Shown one piece after another: positions 63,243-64,000 of a stretch of 64,000 bases of DNA. The notes below the pieces were generated by a model. That model searched no databases. It saw only the letters and a list, made by a program, of their open reading frames with translations, and had not been told where the DNA came from. This DNA comes from Sulfitobacter sp. JL08. Its GTDB lineage: Bacteria > Pseudomonadota > Alphaproteobacteria > Rhodobacterales > Rhodobacteraceae. Both the position numbers and the translations under genes were made by a program. The stretch covers positions 1,116,001-1,180,000 of the forward strand of contig NZ_CP025815.1 of assembly GCF_003352045.1 (NCBI RefSeq). The letters run 5' to 3'. Numbering within the stretch: position 1 is the stretch's first letter; each line of letters starts with the position of its first letter.

Positions 63243-64000
63243 GTGCAGTTTTCAAAGTAGTTGGCAACCTGTTCCTGAATCACGCGCTTGGAGCGATCCC
63301 ATGAGAAATGATCCAGCAAGGCATCGACAGAGGCATCTCGTGCCGCGTTGAGCGCTGCGGGGTTTTCGATCAGTGGGGTTAGCGCAGCGGCAAGGGAGGC
63401 TGGGTCGCCCTGTTTGAAGAGGGCAAGCGCGTTGGGCGCGGCGGCTGCGATTTCGCGTTGTCCGGTTGTATCACTCGCGACAATCGCGAGGCCCGCCCGC
63501 ATGTACTCGAACGCCTTGTTGGTTATCGTCACGTCGCGGCTCCGACAGTCGCTCAGTTCACCGCAATAGCCAATGTCATGTTCCCTAAGCCGAGACAGTA
63601 GTTCGTCTTGCGGGACTTGTTCGTGCAGATAGACTCGCGCGCGATGCGCGGGTTCCAGCGGGGCGAGCAGCGACTCTATAAATCCAGACCGTGCAGTGCC
63701 GCGCAGGTGGAGTTCCACGGGGCGCTCGAGCCCCGCGTAGGCCTTGATCAAGGCCTCCAGACCGCGCCCCGGTCCGATGGTTTGCGAGAACCAGGTGATC
63801 GACGGTATATCGTGCCGTTTGCGATCCAGTGTCTTGCCATCGGGCGCATCACGCACCGTCGTGGGAAAGCTGTTGTGCACCACCGCCGGGCGGGGGCAGC
63901 CATAGGCTTCGATCAGCGCATCGGCCATCGCGTCACTCGTCGCCGTGGTGTGGACCGCGCCGTGCAAGAGGCGGTGCTCGGCTTCGCGGATCAGCCGTTG
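63239..64000 (-). CDS. Glycosyltransferase, 3' part (runs off the window)
   Basis: The C-terminal 253 residues of a GT4-type enzyme: TWFSQTIGPGRGLEALIKAY after the hinge and the donor-site region TITNKAFEYMRAGLAIVASD. The start lies beyond the right edge. The cluster therefore continues upstream. Its stop overlaps the ATG of the downstream glycosyltransferase. Confidence 0.82.
   Translation of the reverse strand, partial: QRLIREAEHRLLHGAVHTTATSDAMADALIEAYGCPRPAVVHNSFPTTVRDAPDGKTLDRKRHDIPSITWFSQTIGPGRGLEALIKAYAGLERPVELHLRGTARSGFIESLLAPLEPAHRARVYLHEQVPQDELLSRLREHDIGYCGELSDCRSRDVTITNKAFEYMRAGLAIVASDTTGQREIAAAAPNALALFKQGDPASLAAALTPLIENPAALNAARDASVDALLDHFSWDRSKRVIQEQVANYFENCT

Overview
The window looks like a piece of a Rhodobacterales (Roseobacter-group alphaproteobacterium) chromosome. 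The evidence is the high-GC codon use, the classic core genes (glyS, a PEP-utilising dikinase-like protein, folB-folP-glmM, ilvC, carA, ctaD, lipB) and their close resemblance to marine alphaproteobacterial families. This is inferred from recognising protein families, not from a database search.

Region 1 (about 1-27.4 kb) is conserved backbone: the glyS 3' end, a PPDK-like protein, a SleB-type cell wall hydrolase, the folB/folP/glmM pterin and cell-wall-precursor operon, two EamA exporters, ilvC with two divergent Lrp-type regulators, a class V aminotransferase, a UbiH-like monooxygenase, a GntR regulator, a large glycosyltransferase 2 with an MshEN-like N-terminus, carA, yqeY, ctaD and lipB. 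Inside it, a bacterial pentameric ligand-gated ion channel gene is split by a complete IS5-type element. Its ends, 4-bp target duplication and restored reading frame can all be read from the sequence.

Region 2 (about 27.5-57 kb) starts right after a tRNA-Leu(GAG) and is an accessory, decaying zone. It opens with an AlpA-like/primase-helicase/DUF5681 remnant that resembles a phage satellite. Then come scattered cargo genes: two related methyltransferases, a MAPEG protein, a DUF1254 protein, a SAM-cyclase-AAA-TPR protein, a 5'-truncated CusA with an intact CusF-like protein, an EamA exporter, a winged-helix/hydrolase fusion, parDE, an XRE-VanZ pair and a tyrosine recombinase. Between them lie truncated recombinases, transposases and glycosyltransferases, and at least six relatives of a dispersed intergenic repeat that is not seen in region 1. 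The best candidate for an unusual system is here: a tight operon of AcsA-type acetate-CoA ligase, fused E1 alpha/beta, E2 and acyl carrier protein (43.7-49.0 kb), with no E3 and with a Crp/Fnr-type palindrome upstream.

Region 3 (about 55.8-64 kb, running off the window) is a surface polysaccharide cluster, all on the minus strand: glycosyltransferases, a methyltransferase, a Wzy-like polymerase, a WcaF-like acyltransferase, a carbamoyltransferase/glycosyltransferase chimeric pseudogene and a truncated UDP-glucuronate decarboxylase-like gene. Its downstream edge is eroded where it meets region 2.

Two regulatory RNA-level structures stand out: a perfect hairpin that hides the ribosome binding site of a small membrane protein (14370-14395) and a 36-bp perfect palindrome in the ctaD leader (22597-22632).
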